Origin: Cavia porcellus | Taxonomy: Eukaryota > Chordata > Mammalia > Rodentia > Caviidae | Direction of reading: 5' to 3' | Assembly: GCF_034190915.1 (NCBI RefSeq) | Contig: NW_026947503.1 | Span: forward strand, 20,542,532-20,606,531 | DNA: 64,000 nt | Shown: piece by piece, positions 1 through 12,206 of the stretch | Layout: each line of letters starts with the position of its first letter | Numbering within the stretch: the first letter of the stretch is position 1 | Notes under the pieces: generated by a model | Told to the model about the DNA's origin: nothing | Seen by the model: the letters and a program-made list of their open reading frames with translations, nothing else | Databases searched by the model: none | Program-made: the position numbers and the translations under genes

Positions 1-100
1 ACCATGTATTTTGCTTGCTATCATAAAGCACATTTAACAGTCTTTCAGATCTAGAAATCTGACTTAATGCCAAGGTGGACAAATCAGATGTAAGTCTTCT

Positions 101-141
101 TTCAAGGATTTCAAGGATTTCAAGGCAAGGGTTTCAAGGAT
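101..141. repeat. Short tandem repeat, 9-bp unit TTCAAGGAT
   Basis: Two exact and one altered copy of a 9-bp unit stand in tandem at 101-127, and a further copy lies at 133-141 after a short interruption. It looks like a small slippage-generated minisatellite with no coding role. Confidence 0.85.
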
Positions 142-677
142 TCTATAACCTCATAAATCTAGTCTTGCTGGACTCTGGAATTCCTCTAACTTCATCCCTT
201 GGCTTACAGATTCCAGTGTAGGCTTAACACCTGGTCTACTCGATAGAATATTTTATGTTCAAGTCCAAATCCCAACCTAATACCTGGAATACACTAAGGG
301 CTCATAAGTATCTGTTAAAGAAATATATCCCTATATTTAAAAGAAAGCTAATTTTCAACTATATAGCAATTTAAATAATACAATGTACAGCTACATGGGG
401 AAGAGGGTGGAAAAGAAATCAAGTGGCTCAAAATAATCTTTCTAGACTGCAATAATCTTTAGTTTATACAACTGAAGGAAACATTTGCCTAGAATTATCA
501 CCCTTATTTCAAGCTTCTATTCCTGAAAGGGAGGTGTTTTGCATTTTGTTTTGTTTTGAAGGAAGGGAAAAGGGTATTTTCAATGGGAAAAATGAAAACC
601 ACCTAGCAAATTAGTATGCACATATTTAGTTTTGAAAATCTAGCCTGTTACTATTTTCACTATAAAATATAAATATA

Positions 678-680
<3 letters not shown>
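142..680. other. Unassigned AT-rich non-coding sequence
   Basis: No open frame, splice-flanked exon or repeat family could be recognised here. The sequence is AT-rich and unique-looking, and runs into the compound microsatellite. Confidence 0.5.

Positions 681-776
<96 letters not shown>
681..776. repeat. Compound microsatellite (TA)n-(GA)n
   Basis: An uninterrupted TA run (about 681-723) passes directly into a GA run (about 725-776) with one GACA interruption. The minus-strand open frame across it (Ser-Leu and Tyr-Ile repeats) is only the translation of the microsatellite. Length is likely polymorphic. Confidence 0.97.
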
Positions 777-1399
777 AACAGACACATATATAAGGACAGG
801 AAGTTGAAATGAAAAAGATATAGAAATTACACTAGGAAAAATCAAAAAGACAAATGAGAGTTTTGTGTCTACAACAGGAATAACAGTCTATTATTTCTAC
901 CATTTCTGAAGTTAGAAACAAAAATTTGTCTCCAAAATTTGTTGACAACAGAAAGAAGTTTTTGCTAACTCATTTTTCAGATTACAATGATTAGAAAAAT
1001 AAAAACTGATGAAGCAAGAACTTCCAGTTACTATGGAAACATTAGAAATTTTAACACCACTGTAATTTCCAAAATCGTTAGTGTAATGGCACTTGATTTG
1101 AAGTCACGCCTTTCAATTCTCAATTATCATAGGAAAGTTTTAATTTCTATATGGCATCTAATTATAAAATGCCATTACTCAAAACAACACAGGAAGTTTG
1201 AGAGGAATGATTTAGAATGCACACCTAAACATTTAAATCCCACATCCAAAGCAGTAAAAAAGTTCATGAGACAAAATATATTTAAATGATTTTCATATAA
1301 ACACATTAGAATTAAAATGTTCTATTTTGGCAGAAACTAAATGTTTTTAACAATTCCATTTTATCTTTCTGGACACATAAAATAATCACATTTCTTTAC
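777..1399. other. Unassigned AT-rich sequence
   Basis: A plus-strand frame of 100 codons (987-1289) lies here, but its composition follows the local base content. It lacks repeat-free domain signal or splice context, so I treat it as a chance frame. Confidence 0.5.
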
Positions 1400-1724
1400 T
1401 TCTCCTGCAATTCAGCTGGAGTCACAAAACTGGTTCTGGTCAACCAAATGTGAGCAGCAATCCATATGCCACCTGCTCTTCGCCCCTTGACTGGTTGGAT
1501 GAAGCTGATCTGAAAGGCTCTGAAAAGGCTCTAGGGGACGGACGAGCAAGCTACCTGGCAAAAGTAGCCTACCTTCATGAGTTCACTGGAATGGAGCCAC
1601 CTGGCTAAAAACATCAGCAGTGGACTCGGTAATGAAAACAACAACAACAACAAATGTGTATTATGCTAAACCATTATATTTGTAATAGCTGATTGTTGTA
1701 GCAGCTAAAGTTTCCCTAATACAG
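1400..1724 (+). mobile_element. MLT1-like MaLR LTR fragment
   Basis: The right end reads as a diverged MLT1 LTR terminus: a 'tatgctaaaccattatatttg'-type block, then a 'tgttgtagcagct' block, ending CTAATACAG. In human MLT1 LTRs the same order is 'gctaagccactaaatttg', 'gttacagcagc', 'actaatacag'. The left boundary is uncertain. An interior CAA repeat (about 1640-1652) is a later expansion. No internal ERVL sequence follows, so it is a solo or fragmentary LTR. Confidence 0.6.
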
Positions 1725-2697
1725 TTACATTCAACTTTATACTCTATCCTCACTGGAACTGACATAAACTCCTGTCATAACCCATGCACAAACTCTTAGA
1801 AGTAGGAACACCAATATCCACAAGTTGGTGCCAAGCTTCCCAGTCTTCTGACACATAAACAAAAGACTGTGAAACATGCTGCTTGTCACAAGAAAAGCAC
1901 AGGAGGATGCAATGCTACCTTACTTTTCACAGACAGCATATTGTACTCTCATAATGTATTTACCAACTGGGTTAACAATAAAACAATTAACAATTTTTCT
2001 CCTTTGGTTCTGGGTTCTAGAAACCTAATCAGTGGGCTAATGGGTACTGAATCCTTTTCAAGACTCTAGAGGAGAAACTGTCCAGTGCCTCTCTCAGCTT
2101 CTGGCAATTATAAATAACCCTTGACTCTGCTTATACTGGCATAATTGCAATCTTTGCTTGTCTTCCTCAGTGTATATCTCCATGCATCCCATCTCCTCTT
2201 GTAAGAAGAACACATCATTGGACTCAAGGCCCACACTTAGCCAATACAACCTCATCTTAAGTATTTACAACTATAGACACTCTCAGATCCAGTCTGAGAT
2301 TTTGGCTAGCTAAGACTCAGAAAACAAAAATTCAGTACACTGCTAACTTCTGATTTAATGAAGTCTAATTTTCTTTGTCTTTTAATTTTTAATTCAATAA
2401 TCAAATACTTATAGTATATACTACCTTTGTTCAGTACTGCCATAATGAATTTTCAGTGCAAGAGAGTGAGAGTATTCAATTTACAAAAACAAACAAACAA
2501 AAAAACAATTTACTTAGTAAGGAACACCTGATTTTTCTTGCTAACAGAGTTGTAAACAGGCTGCTATGCATAATATGGTTTTTTAATTTTAAAATGTCAA
2601 AGGCAAATGTCCCAGAAGATGAAAGTGTCATATCCCTGGAAATTCAAGTTACTAAAGATATGCGAAGCATGGAGTGTGTTGGAGTGTGTTTTATGTC
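1725..2697. other. Unassigned non-coding sequence
   Basis: Frames at 1869-2069 and 2456-2716 are short and show no recognisable domain. The second runs into the LTR that follows. No other family was recognised. Confidence 0.45.
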
Positions 2698-3120
2698 TGT
2701 TATGGCTTGTGTCTAGATTCTCCTCAAAGTCTCATATGCAGTCATAGGAGGAGCTTTTCAGAGGTGGCTAGATCTAGAGTGTACAGTGCTGCGATCAAGG
2801 ATGTGTGATTACTGAAGTGGCCCCCTGACTGGTTTGGCATACTTCTGGCTAGGATTAAGGGTGTGAGTATTATATCCACTGCAGAGCAGGTAGCCTGTAT
2901 AAAATACAAGGAACAGAAAGAAGGTTAATGTGATCTTGTTGCCTGCCTGCTTGCCATGGACTATTTCTCCTATGCAATACCACTCTGCCATGCCACCTTG
3001 CCTTGGAGCCAGCCAATTATGTACTATAACCTCTACAAACTGTGTGCCAAATAAACCACTCCTCCTTTAAGTTTGGGTGTTGGCTATTCTGATTCAGCAA
3101 CAAAAAAAGTAACTGAGACA
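2698..3120 (+). mobile_element. MaLR-type solo LTR (MST/MT/ORR1-like), copy 1
   Basis: The left edge TGTTATGGCTTGTGTC resembles the start of MST/MLT LTRs and the right edge ends AACTGAGACA, so the element has TG...CA ends. A TATA-like GTATAAAATAC lies near 2898-2908 and an AATAAA signal near 3050. The last ~110 bp (CTTGGAGCC..AATTATG.. AATAAA ..CAGCAAC..AACTGAGACA) align by eye with the LTRs at 16328-16696 and 28782-29159, so the three belong to one family. The flanking 5-bp sequences do not match well, as expected for an old copy. Confidence 0.72.
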
Positions 3121-3304
3121 GTGCTTTATTGGGCGGAGGCTTGGGGATTATCTATGGAGGGACAATAACTTGGCTGAAGAAGTCCAATCATCAGGACTGT
3201 GCCACTGTTAACATTCTGGCTCTAAGGTAAACAAATCTTTTTTATTTAACTTTCTTCAAGAGAATTTCTTAGCACATGCAAGATACTTTAAAAACCACAA
3301 ACAT

Positions 3305-3402
3305 GGGACCAGGGATAGCTCAGGGGTGCAGCGCCTGCCTGACAGGCACAAGGTCCTGAGTTCGATTCCTAGTACCCACACATTCACAAGAAAAAACCCC
3401 AC
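3305..3402 (+). repeat. ID-like tRNA-derived SINE
   Basis: An A-box-like TAGCTCAGGGGTGCAG and a B-box-like GAGTTCGATTCC occur at tRNA spacing, followed by an A-rich tail. It is more diverged than the young ID copies elsewhere in the window. Confidence 0.85.
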
Positions 3403-4879
3403 AAACATTAATGTTGCAACCTGTCACAATCTTACATATTCAACAATTCTACATATTCTTCCTCCCTTTTTGCAACTTGAAATAGAGACAGCATCAATCA
3501 ATTAAATCAACCAACTGGATAGTGAACTACATTATTAACACAAGTACACAAGATTTGTATATTAGTTCTAAAACACTGAACATCACATTATTTGGCATAT
3601 AGTCATTAAACCAACATATAGACTAACATGTGATATAAAAAGTACTACAACATTCTATTTGTTCTAATTGTGCTAAGAAACGTCAATAATTTTTAATTGC
3701 TTAAATGTATTAAAGGTCATCACAATGGGATTGGTAACTATATTTACATAAAAGTAGAAAAGCCAGTACATAACTTACTCCTTCACGACTTAAAGTAAAT
3801 CTTACAGGTTCTACGACAGATATACTCTGAATCTAACAGTCATTACTATTTGCTAAGAGAGCAAAAATCTCCCCATTAGTTTTTTGGTTCTATTCTCAGT
3901 CTCCCTGGCAGCTCTACATGCCCTGTTTTCAGATGAAGCTAATCTCGAAAAAAAGAATGTTTAAGTTCTTACTTATGGTATCCATGAACATGACTTTATA
4001 TGCAAAAAACATCTTTGTACATGTACATGGAGTGATTAAAAATATACAGTGAATATTTAAAAATTTTAAAGTTATTACAGTAAAAGATACATGACTGTCA
4101 ATTTCCCTCAAAATACCCCTCTTCATTTCAAACACTCCCCTCATCATTCTTGCTAATTTCTCCAGCAGTTCTGCAAATCCTCTTGTGTTCTCACCAAGTG
4201 TGATAAAAAACACAGTGAACATTGCTGCCAAGTACCATCCAAAGGAAAGGAAGGCTTGTAAAAGCATGAGGGTGTGTCCTTAATCACTTTATTTACTGGA
4301 TCAGGTACCATACAATTTCTGACTCTTCTCTAGTCAAAATGACCAAAAAAGACAAACATGTTTCATCAGTTCAGAACATTAAGGGAGCCATGATAATGCA
4401 ACTATCATGAAAAAGGACTTCCAGAATGGATTCAGAAAATGGAAAGAAAATGGGCTAATAGGTTCAAAGCAAGGGAGAGTACTTTTAGAGGATTAATGCA
4501 GTGTGTCTTTTTACTGTAATGAGCCTTTTTAACATACACATATTTTTTGATCAAATGTCCTAACTATAATGAGATCAAACTGGATTAGAACAGATCCTAA
4601 ATCCAACGGCTGGTGTCAGCATTTGGAAAAATAACAATTAAAAATGGAGGCACAGGGTAGGTAGAGTGATGCCACAATGAAGCAAAAAATACCAAGGATT
4701 ACCAGGAACAACCAGAAGCAAATGAAGATAAGGAAGGATCCCTCACTAGCACTTTCAGATGAAGACGAACTATCTTCCAGAAGTACTAAAAAGAATAAGT
4801 ATCTGTTATTTCCAGACACTCAATTGTTTACATTTGTTGTGGCAGCCCAAGGGGACGGGTGCTGGGCCACACTGCCCCA
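3403..4879. other. Unassigned sequence with two unexplained minus-strand frames
   Basis: No repeat family was recognised. Two minus-strand frames look less random than most. One at 3929-4267 (112 codons) has hydrophobic and amphipathic stretches. One at 4616-4819 (67 codons) has an acidic serine-rich patch, DSSSSSESASEG, followed by about 28 hydrophobic residues and a stop. Neither has a known family match from memory. See the findings. Confidence 0.4.
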
Positions 4880-5165
4880 AAGACGGGAGCGGGGAGAGAT
4901 TTACTCATGGCCTCTTCTGGTCTCTGAAGGCAGCTGGAATTTCTTAGTTTGACAATTTCTTTCTGTCTTCATACATCCTCTGTGTGTGTCTCAAACTAAA
5001 AACACACGGGAACTCCTTTTAAGGCTGACACAGATAATCTAGGATAGTAATTTCCCTGTATTGTGGTCCTCAATTAATCACATCTGCAAAGGATATCATT
5101 TTTCCAAATAAGGTACCATTCATAGGTTCTGGGAATAGAATTTTTTAAATCAAAATGCCATATTA
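4880..5165 (-). mobile_element. MLT1-like MaLR LTR, reverse orientation
   Basis: Read on the plus strand, the segment contains TTAATCACATCTGCAAAG, then TTTCCAAATAAGGTACCATTC and a 'ggttctggga' block. This is the reverse complement of the 5' part of MLT1 LTRs (start ..CCTGTGAATGTGACCTTATTTGGAAA..). The 'cctctgtgtgtgtctc' and 'ccttttaagg' blocks to the left fit the middle of the LTR. Its 3' end cannot be placed exactly. Confidence 0.6.
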
Positions 5166-5849
5166 GGCATGGTCCTAGGAAATTCATGAATGTGATTAAC
5201 AAGAAAATGTTCTATTTTTATAGACAAGGAGGTAGGAAAGGATGAAGAAAGAAGACATAAATAGAGGGAAGGTGAGGAAAAAAGGAAACTGCATTTTGAA
5301 CCAACTCTCCAGTGGTATTATGTTCTCTATTACTAGGCAAGGTGCTACCCATTTTAAAGGCCTAATTCAAATAACAACCCTTTGCAAAGCCCTTGTAACC
5401 TGCTCTGCCCAACAGCAGTCTCTTTCCCCCATAACCCTAGATTTATATAACCTTCCCCTGCATTTCTCACAACTATAAATGCTTATTTACACTCAATAAG
5501 TGAGATAATTATATGACACATGCTTAGAGAGAATCTAACATATAGATTTATTATATCATATTTTCAGCTTCCCAAATTTGTACCTCTATCCTAGCTCTTA
5601 TCTTGAACTTCAATTTTCTATCCAACTGTTTACCCTGTATCTCCACTTGAATGGCTCTCCTACATTTCTAAAATGTAATCTATCTTCAGAAAAGGAAATT
5701 GCATTCGTTGAGTATCTTTGGTGAAAACCAAGTTATCTTCCTCATTCCTTCCTGTCACACACACTCCAGACCTAAGCCAAGTGCCACCTCTCACATATCT
5801 TTAAAGTACACCCAGAACTCAACCACTTATCAACCACTTACTATCATCT
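5166..5849. other. Unassigned sequence
   Basis: Only short chance frames (for example 5242-5478) occur. No family, exon or RNA gene was recognised. Confidence 0.45.
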
Positions 5850-6275
5850 ACATTGCTAGATGAATTATCTTTGTCTCTTTCCATTTCTTCCAAATAACTT
5901 TTCTCTGATCTTCCTCTTTTTGCCCTTGTCCCACACTATAATCTTTTCTCAACATAGCACCCTGAATGATACTTGGAAAAGACACATTCATGCCTATGTT
6001 CAAAGCTTTCAATGATTTTCCAACCTAGAATAACAAGCCAGTCTCAAACAGCCTAGCAGGGGTCCACTGATCTGGTCCTCCACTAACCTGTTCTCACTTA
6101 TTCTCTCACTCTTGACCTTGTCCCTTTGCTCCTACTTGACATAGCTCCCTATCTCAAGGTGTCTGAACTGGCTGTACCAAATCATTCCAACCCACAAATA
6201 TCACTGGCTATTTGTAATCTTCCTCCCTCTCCTCTAAATCACTAATTTCTCAGACTAAAACAATACTGTGACACG
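5850..6275 (+). mobile_element. LINE-2 (L2) 3'-region fragment
   Basis: The order of blocks is that of the mammalian L2 3' portion: CTCTGATCTTCCTC, 'caaagctttcaatgattttcc', 'gatctggtcctccactaacctgttctcactt', then 'ccctttgctcctacttgacatagctccc'. It is heavily diverged. This is a fossil, since L2 has been inactive since early mammalian evolution. Confidence 0.5.
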
Positions 6276-8050
6276 TCTATATTTAATCTGGGTTTTTACA
6301 TTCAGAATCTAAAGCCTCATAATAGTAAGTATAAGCAGTTTTAAATGGCATCTACATTCTTGGCTATAGATACTTAATGCAGAATTATTTAGCTGCCAAT
6401 GAGCAAAACTAAAAATTAGATCAACGGTAAAGTGAGGCTATACATTACATTCTATCAGCTTAGATACACTTCGGCAGCTATTTATAGAAGGGGAAAGAAA
6501 GGTTTTGAGTTAACAACTAGTAAGAGAACATACATATAACACACAAAAAGCAAACAAAATCCCCAAAATTTTCACAGAAAGTATACATTGTCTTAAAAAA
6601 ATTATACCAAAAGTATAGACCACTACTATACATGTTTTAAAATTTCTCAGTTTTGATCAAAGCAGTTTCATGAAAACCTACTGAAAATTACTCAGCCCTC
6701 TTAACAATATGGAAACCTGAGGAAAAATAATTTCTTTAGATTTGTTATATCTATAGTAATAAAAATCAGCCTTTTATTATTCTAATAAAACAAAAATCTC
6801 AAATCTACATTTAAGTCAGAAAAACCAATGTTTACACATCCCTCAAGGCCCAGCCTTTTTTTTTTTTTTTGCCTGCCAAATTAACTTCTGCCTCATCAGT
6901 TTTCCCATAAAACTTTATATATATTTATAATTAATACATGATTCACCTAATGCTGAGAACTTTCTAACTTCTGGGAGCTTCAGGAATAAGAACCATGCCA
7001 CTCACTTTTGCATTCTCAGAGGACTGCCTCCAATGATAAATACATAGTAAGTACTCAACAAAATCTAAACAAAATAACTGAAATAACTGGAAATTTTTAT
7101 AAAATTAAATAGAGATAAAAAATTCAATTTGTATAATAGTCTTTAATGATGAACAAAATATAAAAATCTCAATTTCCTAAAAGCAAGAGGCTATTGAAGA
7201 TATACAGTGTAGCTAATTTCAGAAACAACGTATACTGTTTGTAACTAATCCAGCTTATTTCATAGCTTGTTTCTCAAACACACAAAAACATTAATTTAAA
7301 ACTTTTTATTGATTAGAAACTAAGAAAAATTTCTTATTAGTTTTGGAAAGAAAATTATATACACTATAGTGATCAAAGACAATTAAGCATTAAACTTTTT
7401 TTAAGACTATGATAAACCCAACCATTTCTTACGTTAAAGTCCAAAAGTGTTTTTTTACTTTCCACATTTACCATTTTTAATTGAGGAATAACTTTAAGAT
7501 GGCATTATTAATTTTTGGTCATGACTAGGTTTTAAACCTTGGTCTGGAAAGAAAGAACACTTTCCATTCAGTCAGCTCCCATTTCACAGCCTCCATTTAC
7601 CTGCATCTTTAGTTTTATTTGAGCCATTCATTCACTTGCAGGTTAAGCTGGGGAGGACATCTCTCCAATCCTAACATGAGAACACAGTGGTGCTTATCTC
7701 TAAGGATGAATATATGCTGAAGCCATCCTCATGTGTCATCTTACACAGCTGGACTCGTCTTCACTACACTGCACTTACACACCCTCTCCATCCACAGTTA
7801 AGTCCTGGGATCTATCAATGAATCAGTCATTTCCAAATGCTTATCTCAAAATAATTAACATGTATAAACATCTTAATCTCATGTAGTTTATAAACAGCAT
7901 GAATAGAAGGATATTTATACTTCTACTCCAGAAACAATAAGCCTTAGAACAAATGCTCAGTGAATAAATAAAATTTATTTAAAATTTTAAGAGTATTCTC
8001 AACTTTGTATTTGAATTTTAGAAACATACAGGCACAGAAAATATAACTTA
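6276..8050. other. Unassigned AT-rich sequence
   Basis: About 1.8 kb with a T14 tract (about 6858-6871) but no open frame of note, no SINE and no recognisable LINE. Confidence 0.5.
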
Positions 8051-8165
8051 AGCCATGCTTGGTAGTAGGCATCTGTAATCCCAGCTACTCAGGAGGTTAC
8101 TTGAGACCCTCCCTCAAAGAGGAGGGAAAGGGGAAAGGAAGGAAACAGGGCAAAAGAGAAAAAGA
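8051..8165 (+). repeat. B1/7SL-like SINE fragment
   Basis: Contains GCCATGCTTGGTAGTAGGCATCTGTAATCCCAGCTACTCAGGAGGTTACTTGAGACCCT-like text, the left half of a 7SL-derived SINE including the Pol III A box region. A purine-rich AGGAGGGAAAGG tail replaces the right half. Confidence 0.75.
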
Positions 8166-9549
8166 GAGTACACTAGCAAGTATCTAGTTCACCATCACTG
8201 TTTCTTGTGTTGTTGCCAAAACTGTGTAATGAAATGTGAAATTTTCCTTTCCACATAACAGTAAGAAAATTATCTTGTGATCACATATTGTAATTATCCC
8301 TGAAGATTATTAACTTGAAAAAAACCCAATTATATATTCATCTTACATTAAACCAGAAGATTTCATTATTAAAGGCAATGAAAGAAACTTTGATTATTCA
8401 TAAAAAGCAGTTTAAATGAAAAGCTGACTTTTGAGTAAATAACTACTAATTTGAATTAATTCCTGATGAATTAAGCATTCATCTCATGGTTATCTCTTGG
8501 AATATTCTCAAATACATTCTGACTCGCTTATCTCCTTTAGGCAATACTTCAACTCATAATCCCAAACAAATTTATAGAGAAAACAAAATGGTATTTAAGA
8601 GCTTTAGAGTTTAAGAATATAATCTCATACTAAGATCTTAAGGACAAAGTTCTTTCTAGATAAACAGGAAATTATAGATTTTACAACATATGTTAAGTTA
8701 ATCCTCAAAGGTATAATTTCAACATTGTAAATATTTATATATCCTAACTACGGAAAGTAATGTACATACAATATGCCACAGAGTCCTTATGATCTTTTTA
8801 TTGGCCAACAATATCTTTATCTTGCAAGCATTATCTTTAAGAATAAGGTTTTCTCAAAATTTTAGGACAAACAAAAGTAGCAAAAAAAAAAAAAAAAATC
8901 AACTACCCAATTGACAAGTTATCCTAGAAGTAACAGTTTCTTTGCTACAATAATTTTCTAACCATGAAAAGCAGAAAAATCAATTTGTATGCAATTTGAA
9001 CTACTATAGCAGAAGCAAAACAACCATTAATAGTATTAGAAGTGATCTTAAAGTATGAGGAAACAAGTAGATACAATATTTTAAAATATGACACATCTTA
9101 TGATTTGAAACTTTAAAAAAAACCCCACTGGCTATGCATATGCGTGGAGGGAAGAACTCCTGACCTCAAACTATATTTATATCCTAATATAGGAATATGT
9201 TTTCATGACTGTAACACAGGTGAAGGTCTCTTAAAGGTTACACAAAGAAGAAAAGAGACAAAAAGACTAAGCCTCTGCCATCAAAAGACTCTCCATTGGA
9301 GGAGGGAATAAGCCACAGAATAAAATACATGTAACATATATAGTTAGCAAAGGACTCTGTCTACAATATGTTAAAAGTACCCTACCAGTTTCTGGAAGGA
9401 GAGACAAACAAGTAAAAACAAAGACAAAATCCTGCTCTGCCCTTTATCCTCCCACACACACACAGACACCTAAAGAGCCAACATAAAGTCTTTAATCTTA
9501 GTTATGAAGCAAGACAACCAAGATCATAGTACGAATCAGAATGGACCTT
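8166..9549. other. Unassigned AT-rich sequence
   Basis: Contains an A17 tract (about 8882-8899). No coding or repeat family was recognised. Confidence 0.5.
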
Positions 9550-10020
9550 AAGACTAAAAATACCAGACCCTTCCATTCCATCCCCAGAGATTTACCTAAT
9601 AAAAATATGTATATTTAAAAACACTAAATATGCACAGGATTGTCCTAGCCGCATTATTTGAAATTAAGCAGGGCGCACCTAGAAACACAACCATCCATAA
9701 ACAGTAGTATACACTATGGTAAAATTATATATGTAATATCATACAGCAATGAACTATATGCAAAAAGATGGATGAATCTCCCAGGCAGCCTTAAACGTAA
9801 GAAATTAACCACAAAAGAGTATACAACAGTGCTAGTCATATAAAGCTCTAAATAGGAAGGACTAATTTACAGCAGAAGAGTCAGGATAGCGGTTATTCTG
9901 GAAGGGAAGTATACTGTACAGAACAGTAAGTGGGAGGCACGAGGGGCATTGAGGATGCTAATAGTAGTCCATTTCTTGAATTCTGTGGTAGTCACTTGCT
10001 AATTAAGAAATGTGTACCTT
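9550..10020 (+). mobile_element. Ancient L1 (L1M-type) 3'-end fragment
   Basis: Degenerate text of the L1M ORF2 end and 3' UTR is visible in sense orientation: 'catacagcaatgaactatatg', 'agatggatgaatctc', then 'ggatagcggttattctggaaggg' and 'gggaggcacgaggggcattg'. All frames are broken. It is old, with no poly-A or target duplication left. Confidence 0.65.
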
Positions 10021-10249
10021 TCTGAATTATGTTTCTAATTAAATACCTTAGTATTTTTAAAGTAATTTGATTTATACAACTTACAATGAGCAGACAAAAA
10101 CATAAAACCTATATTATGTACAGTATTAGAATCAATATGAACTACTGATACTTCTGAATAGAATAGTCTTCCAAAATTAAACATTTTGAGATTAAACACT
10201 TCCAAGTTAAATACCTTATTTCTAAGTCTGATTTACTTAAGAGAAACTT

Positions 10250-10396
10250 TTAAAGCCAGGCATATTGGTGTATGACTATAATTCCAGTACTAAAGGCTGA
10301 ACCAGGAAGACAAGTTGAAGCCAGCCAAGGCTATGAAGTCAATCGAAGACTAGCCTGAACTACACAGCAAGACCCTATCTGAAAAAAACACAACAG
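10250..10396 (+). repeat. B1-like SINE
   Basis: Starts AAAGCCAGGCATATTGGTG and includes 'ataattccagtacta', 'agccagccaaggctatg' and 'gactagcctgaactacacagcaagaccctatct', ending in an A-rich tail. This is the order of a 7SL-derived B1/Alu-like monomer. Confidence 0.85.
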
Positions 10397-10439
10397 GGGA
10401 AGTGGAGGATTTTTAAGGTATAAAGTAAACAAAAACATA

Positions 10440-10830
10440 AAAGATTGAAGCATTAGGTAATACACTCTCCGTTCTCCAGTATTGTTTTAGTCTCCAAATT
10501 CATCTTCTGCCACTCATTTCATAGACTCGTTTCACAGTTAACCCTCCCTGAGCTTCTTTCAGTCCTTTTCATTTTCATTTCCTTTTCATCCTTTTCATTG
10601 CATGCTCTGCCTTTAATTCTGCTACTCCCCTGCCTGAAATGGCTCTTCTGAACTCCAACCCACTGGATTTGCAAGCCTAAACTTTCCCTACCCAAAAGGC
10701 ATAATTAGTAGCCTCCTCCTTAATCTGCATGCTGCAGAAAACTTTCAAAATTTCATTTGCCTGCCCAACCAAGTTTCAGACTCCTACAGAAGGCATCAAC
10801 TTAACTATGTATACATTCTTAGTACCTGCA
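10440..10830 (+). mobile_element. Possible L2-like fragment
   Basis: Pyrimidine-rich text ('ctgcctttaattctgctactcccctgcctgaaatggctcttctgaa', 'cagaaggcatcaactta') resembles the 3' half of L2 elements. The match is loose and could be ordinary unique sequence. Confidence 0.3.
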
Positions 10831-11744
10831 ACACAGTGGAAAGATGGATGAAACATTCACTGCTGCATTTTTTTAAAAAATTTTTATAGAAAGAGATCAA
10901 ATTATTTTCACTTCAATCAGTCCTGAAGTTCTCATTTTACACAAATGTTTAATTCTAATTAGATCAAAAATAAAGTCACTCTGAGCCAGGTAAATTTTTT
11001 ACTGTCTTGATATCTCCCCCCGCCCCACATTAGTTAACCATATGATATTCTGTAGCAACAAATGCTATAACTATAATAGCAGTTTCAATCACCAAAATAA
11101 TTCTAACTGGGAGATAATTCCCATCCACTTTGATCTTTCCCTTCAATAGAAATGAATTTGCCTCACTCCTCAATGTCTCTTGTCAAAAGATACTTGGGGT
11201 CCCCTCTCTCACTCACTCCCCGGGTTGGAGTACCACCTTTCTCTTGCTGCTCAGTTTGGGTTCTGTCACTCTAGCAGAGTCACTGCTACCCCGTGTCCTG
11301 GCATTCATTTCTTTCCCTAACCATCAATGCGCTAACCTTTTTTTCTTCTGGGATTCCCTCGCCACCCGCACATGGAAGGGGCAGCCTAAGCTCCCCCTCC
11401 CCATTCTCTCAACTTTTCTTTGCCTGGAGATGGTAACATATACACAGTAACCGATGAAGGAAGAAGATAATAACGAGAATGGGAGTAGGGAAGACACATG
11501 GAGAGAGGTAATCAAAAGAAGGGGAAGAGGAGGAAATAAAAATATCAATGGTACTGGACATAAAGCAACACAAAGACAACCATGTTCTTAGACACTAATG
11601 AGTAATATTCTCTGTATATGAATGTAAATATAATAAAAAAGGCAAATATAAAAACAAATTTGAGAAAATACATTAAAATGCTGAAGAGAAAGAAGATAAG
11701 TATCAACGATTTAGTAAGAAAGAAAGGAAACCACAGACATAAGA

Positions 11745-12058
11745 GTGAATGAAGGTGTGAGGCACACAGACCATCCAAGTTCAAACCCCAGCTATTTTAG
11801 CAGTGGCTCTGCTGCTTTGGGCAAGTTTCTTAAAATTTGTAGATCCAAATTGTTTGTTTTAATGTTCAATCAATGGCACAACACAACATTATTTAGAAAC
11901 TAAATAAATAGTGAATAAATAAGCACCATTCTTTTGTGACTCAATTCCCTTAGATTGAAAATGATTATTTCAAAACTGAAGGTTGATGCGAGGATTATAT
12001 AAAACAAGCTAAGCATACAGAATGTCAGGTAGCACAGAAAGCATTCAATTAGGTAAAT
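11745..12058 (+). repeat. MIR-like SINE, interrupted
   Basis: The left part (about 11750-11850: 'aagttcaaaccccagctattttagcagtggctctgctgctttgggcaagtttctta') matches the MIR core. After about 90 bp of other text, the right part (11975-12055: 'gatgcgaggattatataaaacaagctaagcatacagaatgtcaggtagcacagaaagc') matches the MIR 3' half. An old tRNA-derived SINE. Confidence 0.6.
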
Positions 12059-12101
12059 TTTTTTAAAACATGTGGTGATAATAACCATAGAATTTTTGTT
12101 G

Positions 12102-12206
12102 GTTTTTTTTTTTTTGTGTGTGAGGGAATCTCAGTATGTAGTCCCTGCTGACCTCAAACTCAAGATCCTCCTGTCTCAGCTTTTCAAATGCTGAGATTAC
12201 CTGGCT
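12102..12206 (-). repeat. B1-like SINE, reverse
   Basis: A poly-T lead is followed by 'gagggaatctcagtatgtagtccctgctgacctcaaactcaagatcctcctgtctcagc' and 'aatgctgagatta', the reverse complement of a B1 monomer with its A-tail at the left. Confidence 0.85.

Noticed and set aside
660..845. 61-codon minus-strand frame
   Set aside because: Translation of the TA/GA microsatellite.
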